From IMG/VR virus record IMGVR_UViG_3300050015_000656, positions 43,775 through 107,774 of that record: a stretch of 64,000 bases of DNA; one strand, written 5' to 3'. Position numbers and translations under genes: made by a program. Shown here one piece after another: positions 26,711-35,379 of the stretch. The notes beneath the pieces were generated by a model that made no database searches, was not told the DNA's origin, and was given only the letters and a program-made list of their open reading frames with translations. Position 1 is the stretch's first letter; each line of letters begins with the position of its first letter. The DNA is from a virus.

Positions 26711-27333
26711 TACTTTGCTTCGAGTAGATTTTTCAGTTTATCTTTAGATTCTTTATCAAGTTTGTCAATCAGGTCAGCAATTTTTTCAAGTTTCTTGTCG
26801 CCAATTTCTTTATCCTTGCTTTTACTTGCCATTTCATCTTCACTACGTTTCTCGATAACCCTATCTTCAACAACCGTAGCCTCATCAAGATTTTCAGGTT
26901 CTTTAAATGCATCTTCAAAGTGTTTTTCAACTACCTTAACAATTTTTCTTGCCCATTGGTCATCGAATTTCTGACATTCCTCAGTATGTTGACCCTCAGA
27001 TGATTTTCTATAATCTGGCTTTAATTTATTTGGATTTCTGTAGTAATGACCTAAAATATCAATAAATCTTTCGTGCATAAGTTGTGACAGGTCACGGAGT
27101 AATGCTTTTTGTTGTGAATTTTCTTCTTTTCCTTCCATGAATGGAAACATAGAAAAGCCAAAGCGACCCAACATATCATATCGAAATGGTTGTGTGCCTA
27201 TTTTGGCATTAATGTCAGTAGTACCATTGGCTGCAGTTTCTAAATCAGCACCTGATGTAGGCACGTCATTTTTTCCAATTAGGTCACCGTTAGAGTCTAT
27301 GATTTCTAATAATTCGCTCTTTTTGAATTTCAT
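26710..27333 (-). CDS. Hypothetical acidic protein, possibly packaged
   Basis: 207 residues, acidic and Lys-rich. The middle (about 75-145) is helical with LMHERFIDILGHYYRNPNKL and WARKIVKVVEKHFEDAFKEP; the rest is a charged helix with DKKLEKIADLIDKLDKESKD. A site NLDEATVVEDR may be a cleavage site of the head protease type (LDE). A GTATTTATA motif at 27350 fits virion expression. Function not seen. Confidence 0.45.
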   Translation of the reverse strand: MKFKKSELLEIIDSNGDLIGKNDVPTSGADLETAANGTTDINAKIGTQPFRYDMLGRFGFSMFPFMEGKEENSQQKALLRDLSQLMHERFIDILGHYYRNPNKLKPDYRKSSEGQHTEECQKFDDQWARKIVKVVEKHFEDAFKEPENLDEATVVEDRVIEKRSEDEMASKSKDKEIGDKKLEKIADLIDKLDKESKDKLKNLLEAK

Positions 27334-27349
27334 GATGCAATATTTTCAT

Positions 27350-27357
27350 ATAAATAC
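27350..27357 (-). promoter_or_regulatory. GTATTTATA motif
   Basis: Minus-strand AGTATTTATATGAAAA, 16 nt before the start at 27333. Confidence 0.5.
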
Positions 27358-27388
27358 TATTAAAATGCTAATACGCACCACGAAATTA

Positions 27389-30300
27389 TTATTCCGGACC
27401 ATCGCCACTATCATCGTAGCCAAAATCTGCAGCTTCTTCTTCCTGTTCGCTTTCCATGTTCTCCACATAAGTGTCGAATGCACCCATTGCTTCGGGTACT
27501 TCCACGAAAAGTTTATCCATAGTTATGTGTGCAGGAAGTCCAAATTGTTTCACAAAGCCGGGGAAGTGTAATATTCTTTTTTCTATCTTAGCTTTTAAAT
27601 ATTTATCCTTCTCAGTTTCAACATTAGCCTCTTCGAGATTTTTCAGTTTTTCTTGCTGTTCTGCTCTTTTTGTATCAAGTTCAAGTTCGATTTCACTCTT
27701 AGGTACTTCAACATTGTCTCTGATAATTTCCATGAAAATACCATTGAATTTACCCACATGATATTGGCTACCATCCTTAACGAGAACTAAATCACCCTTA
27801 TCATATTTGTCATTAATTGACTTGATTTGTGGTTTACCGCTTGCTACCATTTTGTCGTTCAAGAACTTCAAAGCACCTTCGTAAATTTCGTAGTAAACTT
27901 TATCGTCTTCGTGCATCTTAAAACCATTCCACACAAGTCTTGGGTCATATCCGGTCTTATTCCAGAATTCCACTTCTTTAGGTTCGAGATACATTGAATC
28001 ATCATAATCGTCACTGTCAAAGTTTTTAAGTTCGAGTTTTCCTGGTTCGTAACTACATTTAGTTATTTCCTCAATAGTACTTTTGTTGCCAAACTCATCT
28101 TTGACTTTCTTTTTCACAATCTTAGCAAGCATTGTATTAATTACCTCATCCTCAAAGCCAACAAGTATTGAACTAACTCTGCTGTTAAATGCATCAAGGT
28201 ATTTCACGACATTATAATAACCTGTCATTGTGGGATTCTCTTGAAGTTCTTCTGCACTAATTAAAGTAGATGCAAACCTGTCTTCACCAGTATCTTTGTC
28301 CTTAATTGTAGCTGAACTACCGTGAGACTTCAAATAACCTGTATTAACTTGGTATACAACAGAATCTAATTCGGGTTCGGGTGGCATATAATTAGCCACA
28401 AGTCTTAATTTATCGTCCGATGTAAGTTTTTCTTCCTGCTTGGTGAAATTAATCTCTGCCTTATACTTTTCGAAAAGCGCATCAGCAATTCTATGACGTT
28501 TCTGTAGTAATAACTCCATGTGTGCTTGCATTGCCTTATCCCTACCGTTCTTATCCTTACCTCTTTTCATGTAGGCATTTAAAGACATTTTAACCCTGTT
28601 CTTGGTTGCGATTTTCTTCAATGGAATTCTCTTATAGTATATGTCATCGACATAATCGTAGTAGTAATCAACAAACTCCTTACCCTTACCGTGGAGAATA
28701 AGTTCGAAACCTTTGTCAATGAATTCTTCGATATACTCAGGCATTACTTTGGACTTAATTGTATTACCAGTGAGTTTGACTTTCTCTTTCATTTCACCTG
28801 TCTTTTTGTCTTTAACATTCGACAAGGTTGCATAGTTGATACGTGAAAGGTTCAAGCATGAAAGGAATTCACCGTCATTATCAACCGACATGTACGGTAA
28901 TTTCATTTCCTCAGTGTTAAACTTTTTAATAAGTGCAGAAACACCTGTTTTACCACCATACTGCCACATATCCTCAATTAATCCCTCAGTTATTCCCTCA
29001 GTTATTCCCTCATCGGTAACTCTTATTGTGGTCCTGTCAGGAATATGGAAGTTTATACCGTCTGTTACAGCAAGCAATGCAACACAACCAAAACGATTGA
29101 ACCATGTGATTGCATGACGAAGTTCAAGACGACCTGCACAAGTAATACGAGCTGCACAAGTATTGTCCGACCAGTTGAATGACATATCCGAACCCAAAGC
29201 ACCGAAAAGTGAGTTGTTCAAAATCTTAATAGGCAACTGCTTAACTTTAAACATTGCACGGTCCGCAGTGGTGAGAGTATCACTCAAATATTTTTTATGA
29301 ACGTCAGGGTCAATCAGTTGTATCAACATAAGTTCTTCCTCGTTCAGTTTATCTGAATTTGCAAGTTTCTTATAAATGTTACGAGTAGTTGTAAGATACA
29401 ACAACATTTTTCTGATAACACCCGTGATGTCGAACATCGGGAATATGTTCCAAGTTAACTGGAGCATAGGGTAAAGTGATGCGTAGTCAATCTTAACAAG
29501 TCTCTGTGTAAAACCAACCTTATAACATCTTGCAAGACCACCCGAAAAGTTTTCTTTCACATCGGAATGTGGAATAGCAAGGTCATTCTCATAACTCCAT
29601 GCAGTCAAAAGTAAGTTCCAGATTGCAGCCGTACCCATAGTACAAACTCTCTGATAGGTAGTTGGTACAATCTTAGCCAACATGAATGCTGACTGATTAT
29701 AAAGTTCATCGACCTGTTCTGTTTCCCAAAGGTCATCGAGCAAGTAATTCTTAACAAGATTTTTACCACCGATAAAGGTTGTCATTTTCTTTGGGGCAGC
29801 TTCTGCTCTGAACCACTGAACAAATCCCGGACATTCATCAAGGCATTGAGTTCTTAATCCAGCATATTCTATATCTGAAAGATTGGCTTTATTTGCTTGT
29901 ATTCTGTATAATCTTCTTGAACATGTTTGAAATTCATCGGGTATCTGCAAATAATCGTTGGTTTCACTGACAAGAAACATTTTATTTTCAGTATAGTATC
30001 TGCCGATTGCATTGTCTTCTCCGGGAATATATGTTCTGTTCGGTCTGGCAATCTTCTCATGCTTGGCGATATACTTCAAACCATTTGCTTTGATTTCCGT
30101 GTTTACTGCAGCGGTTTTCTTAACAGCATGAATGATATCAATGACTGAAAGTCCCCACATTTCGGTTGCAGTAAACTTCTCAGCAGTATTACCATATTTT
30201 ACTGAAACATTGGGTCTTCTTTTAATATAGGTGTCTTTCTTTAATGTGGTTTGAAGTTTACCCATATTCATTTTGAGTTCCTTTGCCCTACCGAGAATAA

Positions 30301-31084
30301 AATCAAAGTCAAATCTCTCTGAATCATATCCACTGATAACCGCAGGTTGAAGATAAACTACCAAGTTAAAGAAGTCCTGTATAAGTTTTATTTCGGCATC
30401 GTCATCATTCGACTTCTCAACTTCTAATATTGTTTCAAAGCCACGATTGTCTCTTACACCAATGGCGAAAACTCTTGCTCTCTGGTATCTTAAACCTGTG
30501 GTTTCAATGTCAAAAGTAACCTTATGAACTTGTTTATATTCTTCGAAACCTTTAAAGAGTCTTGATTGTGTTGAAATAAAGAACTGTTCAACTATTCTTG
30601 GTGCATAAAAGAATTCCCTGTAAAGATAAATTGGTTCACCCTTTGCATCCTTAACCTCATTACCGTCTTCGTCATGAAGTTTTTCATATGGATAAACTCT
30701 ACCGTCCTTTAAAAACTCAATAATGTGATTATATGATTTGCTGCTTGTTATCTTGAAACAATAACCATTTTTCATTCTCTTATGACCACCAGTCTTAAGC
30801 GGGGTAATTGTTATACCATGCTTAATCATCATATTAGGAAGAATGTCGGGGTCATGGGCATATAACTTTAACTTGTTTGGAGTTAAAGACAAGTCCTTCA
30901 TGTACATGAAAGGAATATATGTTACAGGACGTATTTCGGGAGATTTGCCTGGCTCATGTATAATACACTGAGCAATATTGGTATCGGGGTCGGTTTCAAC
31001 GTTAACCAAATACTTTAATTCGTTATTATAGCCGTCAAGGAATTCCTTGATTTCGGTAATAATTGCCGATTTGTTTTCTACCAT
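27389..31084 (-). CDS. Family B DNA polymerase
   Basis: 1231 residues, longer than T4 gp43 (898). Exonuclease motif I is VTFDIETTGL (about 190-200) and motif II YDSERFDFDFI. Polymerase motif A is IDYASLYPM, motif B is the KxxxNSxFGxLG form with KILNNSLFGALGSDMSF, and motif C is LLAVTDGINF instead of the usual YxDTDS. A small tandem repeat, EGITEGITEGLIED, follows motif C. The C-terminus is acidic. Near-adjacent to 31087-31446 and the helicase, forming the replication group. The extra length lies mostly in the thumb and C-terminal part. Confidence 0.9.
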   Translation of the reverse strand: MVENKSAIITEIKEFLDGYNNELKYLVNVETDPDTNIAQCIIHEPGKSPEIRPVTYIPFMYMKDLSLTPNKLKLYAHDPDILPNMMIKHGITITPLKTGGHKRMKNGYCFKITSSKSYNHIIEFLKDGRVYPYEKLHDEDGNEVKDAKGEPIYLYREFFYAPRIVEQFFISTQSRLFKGFEEYKQVHKVTFDIETTGLRYQRARVFAIGVRDNRGFETILEVEKSNDDDAEIKLIQDFFNLVVYLQPAVISGYDSERFDFDFILGRAKELKMNMGKLQTTLKKDTYIKRRPNVSVKYGNTAEKFTATEMWGLSVIDIIHAVKKTAAVNTEIKANGLKYIAKHEKIARPNRTYIPGEDNAIGRYYTENKMFLVSETNDYLQIPDEFQTCSRRLYRIQANKANLSDIEYAGLRTQCLDECPGFVQWFRAEAAPKKMTTFIGGKNLVKNYLLDDLWETEQVDELYNQSAFMLAKIVPTTYQRVCTMGTAAIWNLLLTAWSYENDLAIPHSDVKENFSGGLARCYKVGFTQRLVKIDYASLYPMLQLTWNIFPMFDITGVIRKMLLYLTTTRNIYKKLANSDKLNEEELMLIQLIDPDVHKKYLSDTLTTADRAMFKVKQLPIKILNNSLFGALGSDMSFNWSDNTCAARITCAGRLELRHAITWFNRFGCVALLAVTDGINFHIPDRTTIRVTDEGITEGITEGLIEDMWQYGGKTGVSALIKKFNTEEMKLPYMSVDNDGEFLSCLNLSRINYATLSNVKDKKTGEMKEKVKLTGNTIKSKVMPEYIEEFIDKGFELILHGKGKEFVDYYYDYVDDIYYKRIPLKKIATKNRVKMSLNAYMKRGKDKNGRDKAMQAHMELLLQKRHRIADALFEKYKAEINFTKQEEKLTSDDKLRLVANYMPPEPELDSVVYQVNTGYLKSHGSSATIKDKDTGEDRFASTLISAEELQENPTMTGYYNVVKYLDAFNSRVSSILVGFEDEVINTMLAKIVKKKVKDEFGNKSTIEEITKCSYEPGKLELKNFDSDDYDDSMYLEPKEVEFWNKTGYDPRLVWNGFKMHEDDKVYYEIYEGALKFLNDKMVASGKPQIKSINDKYDKGDLVLVKDGSQYHVGKFNGIFMEIIRDNVEVPKSEIELELDTKRAEQQEKLKNLEEANVETEKDKYLKAKIEKRILHFPGFVKQFGLPAHITMDKLFVEVPEAMGAFDTYVENMESEQEEEAADFGYDDSGDGPE

Positions 31085-31086
31085 AA

Positions 31087-31446
31087 CTATTTTTTAATTG
31101 TTTTTATTAGTATCTTTCTTCGTTTGTCAAAGGAATATATCGTGTCATTAATATGACACTGATTGCTTAAAAGTACTGCTTGAGGATTCTTTGGTAATAC
31201 ACCAGAGAGCCATAATGCTGAAATAATGTTATTACCAATTATCTGATAATGCATGTCAGTCTTTTTAATTTTAAAGTCCAAATATACTAAATCTTCCCGA
31301 TTCTTCAAGAAGTTTTCAAGAATTAACGTAAATATTGTATTTAATTCTTCCTTGAACTGTTTATCCGAAACGTCAACACCTATTGCAATCATCTGCAATA
31401 ATGTATCACGCATAGGATTCTGACCCCACACATATTCACTTCCCAT
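31087..31446 (-). CDS. Hypothetical protein between helicase and polymerase
   Basis: 119 residues from the ATG at 31446, MGSEYVWGQNPMRDTLLQMI; a longer frame would begin with TTG at 31467. It overlaps the end of the helicase gene by 11 nt and ends 2 nt before the polymerase start, so the three are one transcript. Mixed helix and strand content with no known motif. Possibly a small replication or recombination factor. Confidence 0.5.
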   Translation of the reverse strand: MGSEYVWGQNPMRDTLLQMIAIGVDVSDKQFKEELNTIFTLILENFLKNREDLVYLDFKIKKTDMHYQIIGNNIISALWLSGVLPKNPQAVLLSNQCHINDTIYSFDKRRKILIKTIKK

Positions 31447-33223
31447 GTTTTGCCTTAATTTTCGCAATTAAATCATTAATAATACTCTGATTAATGTCCG
31501 ATTCATATTTTTCTCCATCAATTACTTGTGAAAGTTCTGCTCGCTTAGATTCAATTAAGTCGAATACATATTCATCAATAGTATCTTTATATATGAAATA
31601 ATACGCATTAACTGCATTTTTTTGACCAATTCTTAAAATCCTATATATTATTTGGTCTGCATCTGAAGGAGTCCAAGGCACTGTAATAATACCAATTTTA
31701 TTTGCTGCAGTCAGTGTAACACCTTCAGAAATGGTTGCTTGAGAACCTAATAAAAGTTTTATTCTTCCATTTTCGTCTTGAAAATCTTTTAATATTTCAG
31801 CACGTTCAGTATCTTTTTCATTTCCCGTATGTAGTGCAGATTCTTTGGGATATGATTTATTTAATTCACACAAACTATCTTTATAAAAATCTACCACAAC
31901 AAATTTTTCACCGCATTCTAAAATAGAATCAATTAATTCTTTCACGCCATCAACTTTTAGATGTGAAGTATATTCTCGTAATTTACTTAATACTGCTAAT
32001 GGATGTGTAATTATTTTATCTGTGAATTCATTGGCAACACCCTCTTCAATTTTGAAATATGTTTCATATTCTTTTGGTGTCATTTCCAACATAATTCTTT
32101 GTGTTGTTTTTTCAGGTAAGTCTTTAATGACTTCTTCAAGTTTTTTCCTGTATGTGAAAGGAGCAATTTTATTAAATAATTCTTCAAATTTTGTCATACT
32201 TATATCTGTTTTCCATCCCAAGCCATCGACATTATACTCCATACCGCAATAATACTCATTAAAATATTTCTTTGTAGCAAAATCAGTTGGCGATATTTGG
32301 TGCAATACACTATATAATTGATGCGCACGAGATTTTGCGGGAGTCCCCGACATAAACACTTTTGATGCTTTACCATTCGTAAAGATATCATCCTTAAATA
32401 TTCTTTTAAATGCTTTGTATGTATTTGTCTTGGTTGAAGCAATACGATGACACTCATCTACAATCAAACAGTCAATTTTTCCTATATTTAATTTATTAAA
32501 TTTATCTTTTACCTTATTAAAATCAGACGAATTAAAATAATCGTAATTGACAATAATAAACTTGGCATCTTCGAGACTACACTTGTTTTTTTTACCGATA
32601 ATAAAAGAGGTTGAATTTGTAAATTTTTCAATTTCATTGCGGTAATTAAATTTTAGAGAATTTGGCGTAATTACAAAAACTTTTTTAAAGCCATTCATTT
32701 CTGCATAAGTTATTGATATTAAACTTTTTCCTGACCCCATTCCTAATGCCAATAACGCATTTCTAACTGCATTTAAAAACATGCTACCTACGATTTGATG
32801 AGGATATAAACGAATTCCCGGCTTCAAAAACCTATGAATATCTTCACTATATTTCTCATATGTCGTCTCTAATTCTCTCTTATATTGTACCCAATGCTCT
32901 TTCTTAATATTAAGGTCGGCAATAAATTTGCGTTTTTCTTCTTCAGCAATTTCAATTTTACTAATTTGATTTATAAAAATTTTACGACTTTCGTCACTGC
33001 CGAAATCAAAATAGATTTTCTTAGAACTCCTATACTTCTTAATAAGAGACAATAATGAAGCTGTGGTTACTTCCCAAACCATCATACTTGAATTCCATTT
33101 TCGAGTCTCTTCGGGTAAACTTTTTATTTTTTCAATAAGACCTTCATTATATGAAAATCTAAGATAGTATGCCTGTCTTTTGGCAATTCTTTCACAAGAA
33201 ACTACAAATAATAATTGTTGCAT
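31436..33223 (-). CDS. SNF2-like superfamily 2 helicase with HARP-like N-terminus
   Basis: 595 residues with the start at the ATG 33223 (MQQLLFVVSCERIAKRQAYY); an upstream ATG at 33289 would add 22 hydrophobic residues that overlap the promoter. The N-terminal 90 residues resemble a HARP-type annealing domain. Then come Walker A LGMGSGKSLI, DECH box LIVDECHRIAS, motif III FMSGTPAKS, motif V LLGSQATISEGVTL and motif VI DQIIYRILRIGQKNAV. Probable role: branch migration, fork remodelling or annealing, as for T4 UvsW. It is first in the replication transcript and has a host-like promoter. Confidence 0.85.
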   Translation of the reverse strand: MQQLLFVVSCERIAKRQAYYLRFSYNEGLIEKIKSLPEETRKWNSSMMVWEVTTASLLSLIKKYRSSKKIYFDFGSDESRKIFINQISKIEIAEEEKRKFIADLNIKKEHWVQYKRELETTYEKYSEDIHRFLKPGIRLYPHQIVGSMFLNAVRNALLALGMGSGKSLISITYAEMNGFKKVFVITPNSLKFNYRNEIEKFTNSTSFIIGKKNKCSLEDAKFIIVNYDYFNSSDFNKVKDKFNKLNIGKIDCLIVDECHRIASTKTNTYKAFKRIFKDDIFTNGKASKVFMSGTPAKSRAHQLYSVLHQISPTDFATKKYFNEYYCGMEYNVDGLGWKTDISMTKFEELFNKIAPFTYRKKLEEVIKDLPEKTTQRIMLEMTPKEYETYFKIEEGVANEFTDKIITHPLAVLSKLREYTSHLKVDGVKELIDSILECGEKFVVVDFYKDSLCELNKSYPKESALHTGNEKDTERAEILKDFQDENGRIKLLLGSQATISEGVTLTAANKIGIITVPWTPSDADQIIYRILRIGQKNAVNAYYFIYKDTIDEYVFDLIESKRAELSQVIDGEKYESDINQSIINDLIAKIKAKHGK

Positions 33224-33245
33224 GAAATTTATTACAATTGTGGTG

Positions 33246-33276
33246 CAAATATAATAATAAAAAATGTAAATACAAG
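33246..33276 (-). promoter_or_regulatory. Host-like promoter (TTG - N19 - TATATTTG)
   Basis: Minus strand: TTG (33273-33275), 19 nt, then TATATTTG (33246-33253), matching the Bacteroidota primary-sigma consensus TTTG/TTG ... TAnnTTTG. It lies 22 nt before the helicase ATG and suggests early transcription by host RNA polymerase. Confidence 0.6.
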
Positions 33277-33296
33277 AGATATTAAACAATTACCAC

Positions 33297-33304
33297 GTAT
33301 TTAT
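33297..33304 (+). promoter_or_regulatory. GTATTTATAGTAAA motif, plus strand
   Basis: Plus-strand CGTATTTATAGTAAATTG, 17 nt before the only clear plus-strand gene. The motif has turned with the gene, which shows that it is directional and belongs to the gene behind it. Confidence 0.6.
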
Positions 33305-33321
33305 AGTAAATTGTATCTGCT

Positions 33322-34218
33322 ATGAATAAATGGAATTTTGAATCATGCAAAAATGAAGCATTAAAATATAAAACTAAAGGTGATTTTTTTTTAAATTCTG
33401 GTAGTGCATATAATGCTTCTCGAAAAAATAAATGGCTTGATGAAATCACCAAACATATGATTATATTTAATAAACCAAACAATTATTGGACTTTTGATGC
33501 CTGTAAAAATGAAGCATTAAAATATATAACAAAAATTGAGTTTAGAAATCAGTCCAGTTCTGCATATCAGACTGCGAAAAGAAAAAAATTTTTAAATGAA
33601 ATATGCGGTCATATGATACCATTAGGTAATCAACATAAGAAATTAATATATTCGTATGAGTTTTCGGATAATTATGTATATGTTGGTTTAACATATAATA
33701 TCATAAAAAGAAATTGGGAACACTTAACTGATATTAAAAGTCCCGTCTACAAACGCATATTAAAAACTAATATAATGCCAATTCATAAAATATTGATAAA
33801 TGAATTTGTTGATGTTAATGAGGCAAAAACATTGGAAAATTATTGGTACGAGAAATATAAATCAAATGGATGGAAAATGTTAAATAGGGCGAAAACGGGT
33901 GCATTGGGTGGAAATAAAATTTATTGGACTTTTGAGAAATGTAAGGAGGAAGCATTAAAATATAACACAAAATATAAATTTATTAAAAATTCTGGTTCCG
34001 CATATAATTCAGCACTAAAAAACAATTGGCTTGATATAATAACAACACATATGATTAAAACCCAGAAACCCACAGGATATTGGAATATTGAAAGATGCCA
34101 TGACGAAGCAGTTAAGTACCAAAGAAAATATGATTTTCAAAAAAATTCACCAAGTTCTTATTCTGCTGCAAGTAAAAGGGGGTGGATTAATATAATTTGT
34201 GGTCATATGCATCGTTAA
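33322..34218 (+). CDS. GIY-YIG homing endonuclease with four 45-residue repeats
   Basis: 298 residues, on the strand opposite to its neighbours. Two repeats precede and two follow the nuclease; each has the form W-F-x-x-C-K-x-E-A-L-K-Y ... S-A-Y ... H-M, for example WTFDACKNEALKY and GSAYNSALKNNWLDIITTHM. The repeats probably bind DNA. The central domain (about 113-190) has YSYEFSDNYVYVGLTYNIIK with the GIY-YIG-like Y...YVG, followed by Arg, His and Glu (ENYWYEKY). It ends tail to tail with 34215-34616, overlapping by 4 nt. Confidence 0.8.
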   Translation: MNKWNFESCKNEALKYKTKGDFFLNSGSAYNASRKNKWLDEITKHMIIFNKPNNYWTFDACKNEALKYITKIEFRNQSSSAYQTAKRKKFLNEICGHMIPLGNQHKKLIYSYEFSDNYVYVGLTYNIIKRNWEHLTDIKSPVYKRILKTNIMPIHKILINEFVDVNEAKTLENYWYEKYKSNGWKMLNRAKTGALGGNKIYWTFEKCKEEALKYNTKYKFIKNSGSAYNSALKNNWLDIITTHMIKTQKPTGYWNIERCHDEAVKYQRKYDFQKNSPSSYSAASKRGWINIICGHMHR

Positions 34219-34616
34219 ATAACAGTAGTCTTAGTAATTGAATCTGATATCAGTATATTTATCTGACCATCAACAGGAAATTTAATTTTACCACAACCAC
34301 CATTATTGCCTGACGGAATAAAATCGACTACAAATTCTCCCAAGTATCTTCCTGGCTTAGAGGTATTGCCTAATTTAAACCTATAAATTAACGCATAGAT
34401 AAAATTGTTTGGATATTGTGGTCTAAGTCTGGTATATTCAATACTTGCAGGAACGTTGGCAATTCGATATATTCCCGTTTCAGCATCTATCATAGAAAAC
34501 GTAACTGCCACATTTGTGAGCATTTCATCGGTAATATCGTATTGTTCTCTTATGTCTTGAGTAAGATGATATTCTAATTCCGGAAGTGTACTGTCTTTTT
34601 TTATAAAAAAATTCAT
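34215..34616 (-). CDS. Putative baseplate or fibre adaptor protein
   Basis: 133 residues, beta-rich. It resembles the N-terminal immunoglobulin-like domain of baseplate upper proteins (BppU type), with TFSMIDAETGIYRI and GRYLGEFVVDFIPSG. It is the last gene of the tail-fibre cluster, downstream of 34619-35344 with its own GTATTTATA motif at 34634-34641. Probably attaches or caps fibres. The similarity is weak. Confidence 0.45.
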   Translation of the reverse strand: MNFFIKKDSTLPELEYHLTQDIREQYDITDEMLTNVAVTFSMIDAETGIYRIANVPASIEYTRLRPQYPNNFIYALIYRFKLGNTSKPGRYLGEFVVDFIPSGNNGGCGKIKFPVDGQINILISDSITKTTVI

Positions 34617-34618
34617 AA

Positions 34619-35344
34619 TTAATTATATTTAGTATAAATACCATCGACTAATATTGTTGTTATTGCATTTCTGAAAATATCCCAAGTACCTTGTGTTAAT
34701 ACCAATCCACTTTCAGCCATTCCAGCACCTGCATAATCATTGGTTGACATTATATAATCCAAAATTCCCGATTTTTTATCACCAATTGCAATACCGAAAC
34801 GACCCAATTGCGTGAATTCATATATTAAACTTTGTGCATCATCAAACAATTTTTCACCATCCGTCAATGAAACATATTGTGGAACAACAAACTTTATATA
34901 GTATGTTCTCAGATTACACGCTTCAAGCAATTTTGCGTGATATTTATGCCAAGACATCAGAACGAATCCCTGTGCTTGTTGTTGAGAATAACCCTTTGAC
35001 ATTAAATAAATTACTGCATCAGTTGGATTATCGCTGATATAATGTTTAATTGCAACATCTTTTTCAACATTAGTCATGTTAGACCATCCCTTTGCCTTAC
35101 ATAGGTCTCTGATTTCAAAACGAACAACCATATAGTCATTTGCAGTAATTTCACCACTGGCATATCCTTGTTTCCAAACACTACCTACTTGCCAAATTCT
35201 TTTGATTTTCCAGTTTCCCTTTGCGGGGTCACTGAAACTTCTTGATGTGCCAATATAAATGTTAGTATTTGACACTTGGTCAACCAATACGGTTGGTTCT
35301 GTGTTTATTGGCTGAAAGTTGATATTTGATTCTTCTAATGGCAT
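34619..35344 (-). CDS. Putative tail protein
   Basis: 241 residues, family not recognised. It has a beta-rich start, a middle helical segment (SKGYSQQQAQGFVLMSWHKY) and a C-terminus with GTWDIFRNAITTILV. No catalytic motif. It lies between the LRR-like fibre gene and 34215-34616, with a motif 16 nt upstream (35361). A tail or fibre attachment role is inferred from context. Confidence 0.5.
   Translation of the reverse strand: MPLEESNINFQPINTEPTVLVDQVSNTNIYIGTSRSFSDPAKGNWKIKRIWQVGSVWKQGYASGEITANDYMVVRFEIRDLCKAKGWSNMTNVEKDVAIKHYISDNPTDAVIYLMSKGYSQQQAQGFVLMSWHKYHAKLLEACNLRTYYIKFVVPQYVSLTDGEKLFDDAQSLIYEFTQLGRFGIAIGDKKSGILDYIMSTNDYAGAGMAESGLVLTQGTWDIFRNAITTILVDGIYTKYN
34634..34641 (-). promoter_or_regulatory. 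GTATTTATA motif
   Basis: Minus-strand GGTATTTATACTAAAT, 17 nt before the start at 34616. It lies inside the 3' end of 34619-35344. Confidence 0.5.
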
Positions 35345-35360
35345 GGCTTTAAATTTTAAT

Positions 35361-35368
35361 ATAAATAC
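35361..35368 (-). promoter_or_regulatory. GTATTTATA motif
   Basis: Minus-strand AAGTATTTATATTAAAA, 16 nt before the start at 35344. Confidence 0.5.
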
Positions 35369-35379
35369 TTAGATTTTTT

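Noticed and set aside
33282-33482. Minus-strand open frame overlapping the GIY-YIG gene
   Set aside because: It is the antisense of a gene with clear repeats, and it overlaps the helicase promoter.
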